Assembly (NCBI GenBank): GCA_031254675.1
Contig: JAIRTV010000480.1
Span: 1 to 6,839, forward strand
Length of the DNA: 6,839 bases
DNA from: Planctomycetaceae bacterium
GTDB taxonomy: Bacteria > Planctomycetota > Planctomycetia > Pirellulales > Thermoguttaceae
Reading direction: 5' to 3'
A program made the position numbers and the translations under genes. Below, in pieces: positions 6,397-6,839 of the stretch; positions within the stretch are counted from its first letter, which is position 1; the number at the start of each line of letters is the position of its first letter. The notes beneath the pieces were generated by a model that saw only the letters and a list, made by a program, of their open reading frames with translations, was not told the origin of the DNA and did not search any database.

Positions 6397-6418
6397 GTGT
6401 CGAAAAATCTTTTCGCAC
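6397..6418 (-). repeat. Hairpin in the kinase leader
   Basis: CGAAAA and TTTTCG pair around a 3-nt loop; the stem extends through a one-base bulge into GTG/CAC, about nine pairs in all. In the kinase transcript it would sit about 80 nt before the start codon. No U-run follows in that direction, so it is a leader structure rather than a terminator. Confidence 0.4.
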
Positions 6419-6532
6419 ACTTGGTCGTTGTTTCTTGCTGACCCGTTTCGCCAAGCGTTCTGTTTTTAGCCGTCTGGGTTGGTACGTGTTGCTTGGCATG
6501 TGTTACGTTCTGTTTCAGAGCAATATGACATG

Positions 6533-6561
6533 AATTTAATAGTAACACAAAAAAATGTCAA
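6533..6561 (-). promoter_or_regulatory. Sigma-70-type promoter for the kinase gene
   Basis: On the minus strand a perfect TTGACA (6556-6561) is followed after exactly 17 bases by TAAATT (6533-6538), four of six matches to TATAAT. The spacer starts with a run of seven Ts. Transcription would start near 6526, leaving a leader of about 207 nt before the kinase ATG. Confidence 0.5.
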
Positions 6562-6702
6562 TCGGTTTGTTGGAAAATACCTAAATTAGAAAAGGTCTTA
6601 TAAGAATGATTGCCAAATAGAAAACGAAAATAATCTCGCCTTCAACACCTTTACTGCATCAGTCATTCGTAGGCAGATTCGATAGGAAGATTCTAAAAGT
6701 CC

Positions 6703-6725
6703 AAATTGACTCGCAACGTCAATTT
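6703..6725 (-). terminator. Terminator-like hairpin after ubiX
   Basis: AAATTGAC and GTCAATTT form a perfect 8-bp stem with a 7-nt loop, beginning four bases after the ubiX stop codon. In the direction of transcription the stem ends in TTT and is followed by GGAC then TTTT, a weak and interrupted T-tract. Position fits a terminator; low GC and the broken tract make it a modest one. Confidence 0.45.
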
Positions 6726-6729
6726 TTGT

Positions 6730-6839
6730 TTACGACTCGCCAACATCATTCCAACGTTTTCCGAATTCACAGTTGACGCCGATCAAATCAAGCGTTCGCG
6801 CAACAACAGAATCCACCAAATCATCAATCGTTTGCGGAG
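6730..6839 (-). CDS. ubiX: Flavin prenyltransferase UbiX-like, C-terminal fragment
   Basis: The last 35 residues and TAA of a gene that enters from the right edge. The peptide opens P-Q-T-I-D-D-L-V-D, continues V-V-A-R-T-L-D-L-I-G-V and ends near K-R-W-N-D. This is the characteristic C-terminal helix of UbiX/Pad1-type flavin prenyltransferases (P-x-x-I-D-D-L-V-D, R-x-L-D-x-x-G, R-W). These enzymes attach dimethylallyl phosphate to FMN, making the prenylated flavin used by UbiD-type decarboxylases in quinone synthesis or aromatic acid metabolism. It is a short frame that is easily missed. The FMN-binding N-terminal part lies outside the window. A hairpin follows the stop, so the kinase downstream on the same strand probably has its own promoter. 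Confidence 0.75.
   Translation of the reverse strand, partial: PQTIDDLVDSVVARTLDLIGVNCEFGKRWNDVGES

Larger units (their letters stand above)
6319..6729. other. Intergenic region between ubiX and the kinase gene
   Basis: About 410 bases without a credible gene. From right to left (the direction of transcription) it holds a terminator-like hairpin after ubiX, a TCTTATAAGA palindrome (6596-6605), a promoter (6533-6561), then a kinase leader of about 200 nt with two 10-bp direct repeats, a 7-bp inverted repeat, a hairpin (6397-6418) and an imperfect 16-bp palindrome (6331-6346) just before the ribosome binding site. Confidence 0.6.

Overview
The window looks like ordinary chromosomal DNA from a bacterium, most likely a planctomycete of moderate, AT-leaning base composition. 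That assignment is an inference. It rests on a membrane-anchored PknB-like kinase with a helical-repeat tail, a CxxCxxxCC (YkgJ-type) protein of a form common in planctomycetes, scattered housekeeping genes, and weak or absent Shine-Dalgarno sequences. I see no mobile element, CRISPR array, tRNA or rRNA.

Layout from left to right. Positions 1-195 (+) are the 3' end of a GlgX/isoamylase-type glycogen debranching gene, cut by the window edge. Positions 196-600 have no gene but hold a long imperfect hairpin, a small hairpin, a GC-rich palindrome and a possible extended -10 promoter. They lead into a small Cys-cluster protein gene (628-1041, +). That gene converges on a leftward block: hemH (1154-2128, -) lies 15 bp downstream of a large secreted or lipid-anchored heparinase II/III-like polysaccharide lyase gene (2144-4585, -). 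A well-formed promoter (4703-4731) and a 12-bp tandem repeat lie in front of the lyase. Further right on the same strand is a Ser/Thr protein kinase gene (4777-6318, -) with a leader of about 200 nt behind a promoter with a perfect TTGACA -35 box. At the right edge is the 3' end of a ubiX-like flavin prenyltransferase gene (6730-6839, -), followed by a terminator-like hairpin.

The genes do not form an obvious pathway: glycogen breakdown, heme synthesis, polysaccharide degradation, signalling and prenylated flavin synthesis sit side by side. The only tight pairing is lyase-hemH. The kinase may be transcribed separately from its own promoter, with possible readthrough into the lyase because no convincing terminator separates them.

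I did not find a clear new biological system. The points most worth a second look are the 12-bp repeat just after the lyase promoter, the inverted and repeated GGACACGGAA elements upstream of the Cys-cluster gene, the extra C-terminal segment of the lyase, the ferrochelatase's resemblance to coproporphyrin ferrochelatases, and the structured leader of the kinase gene.
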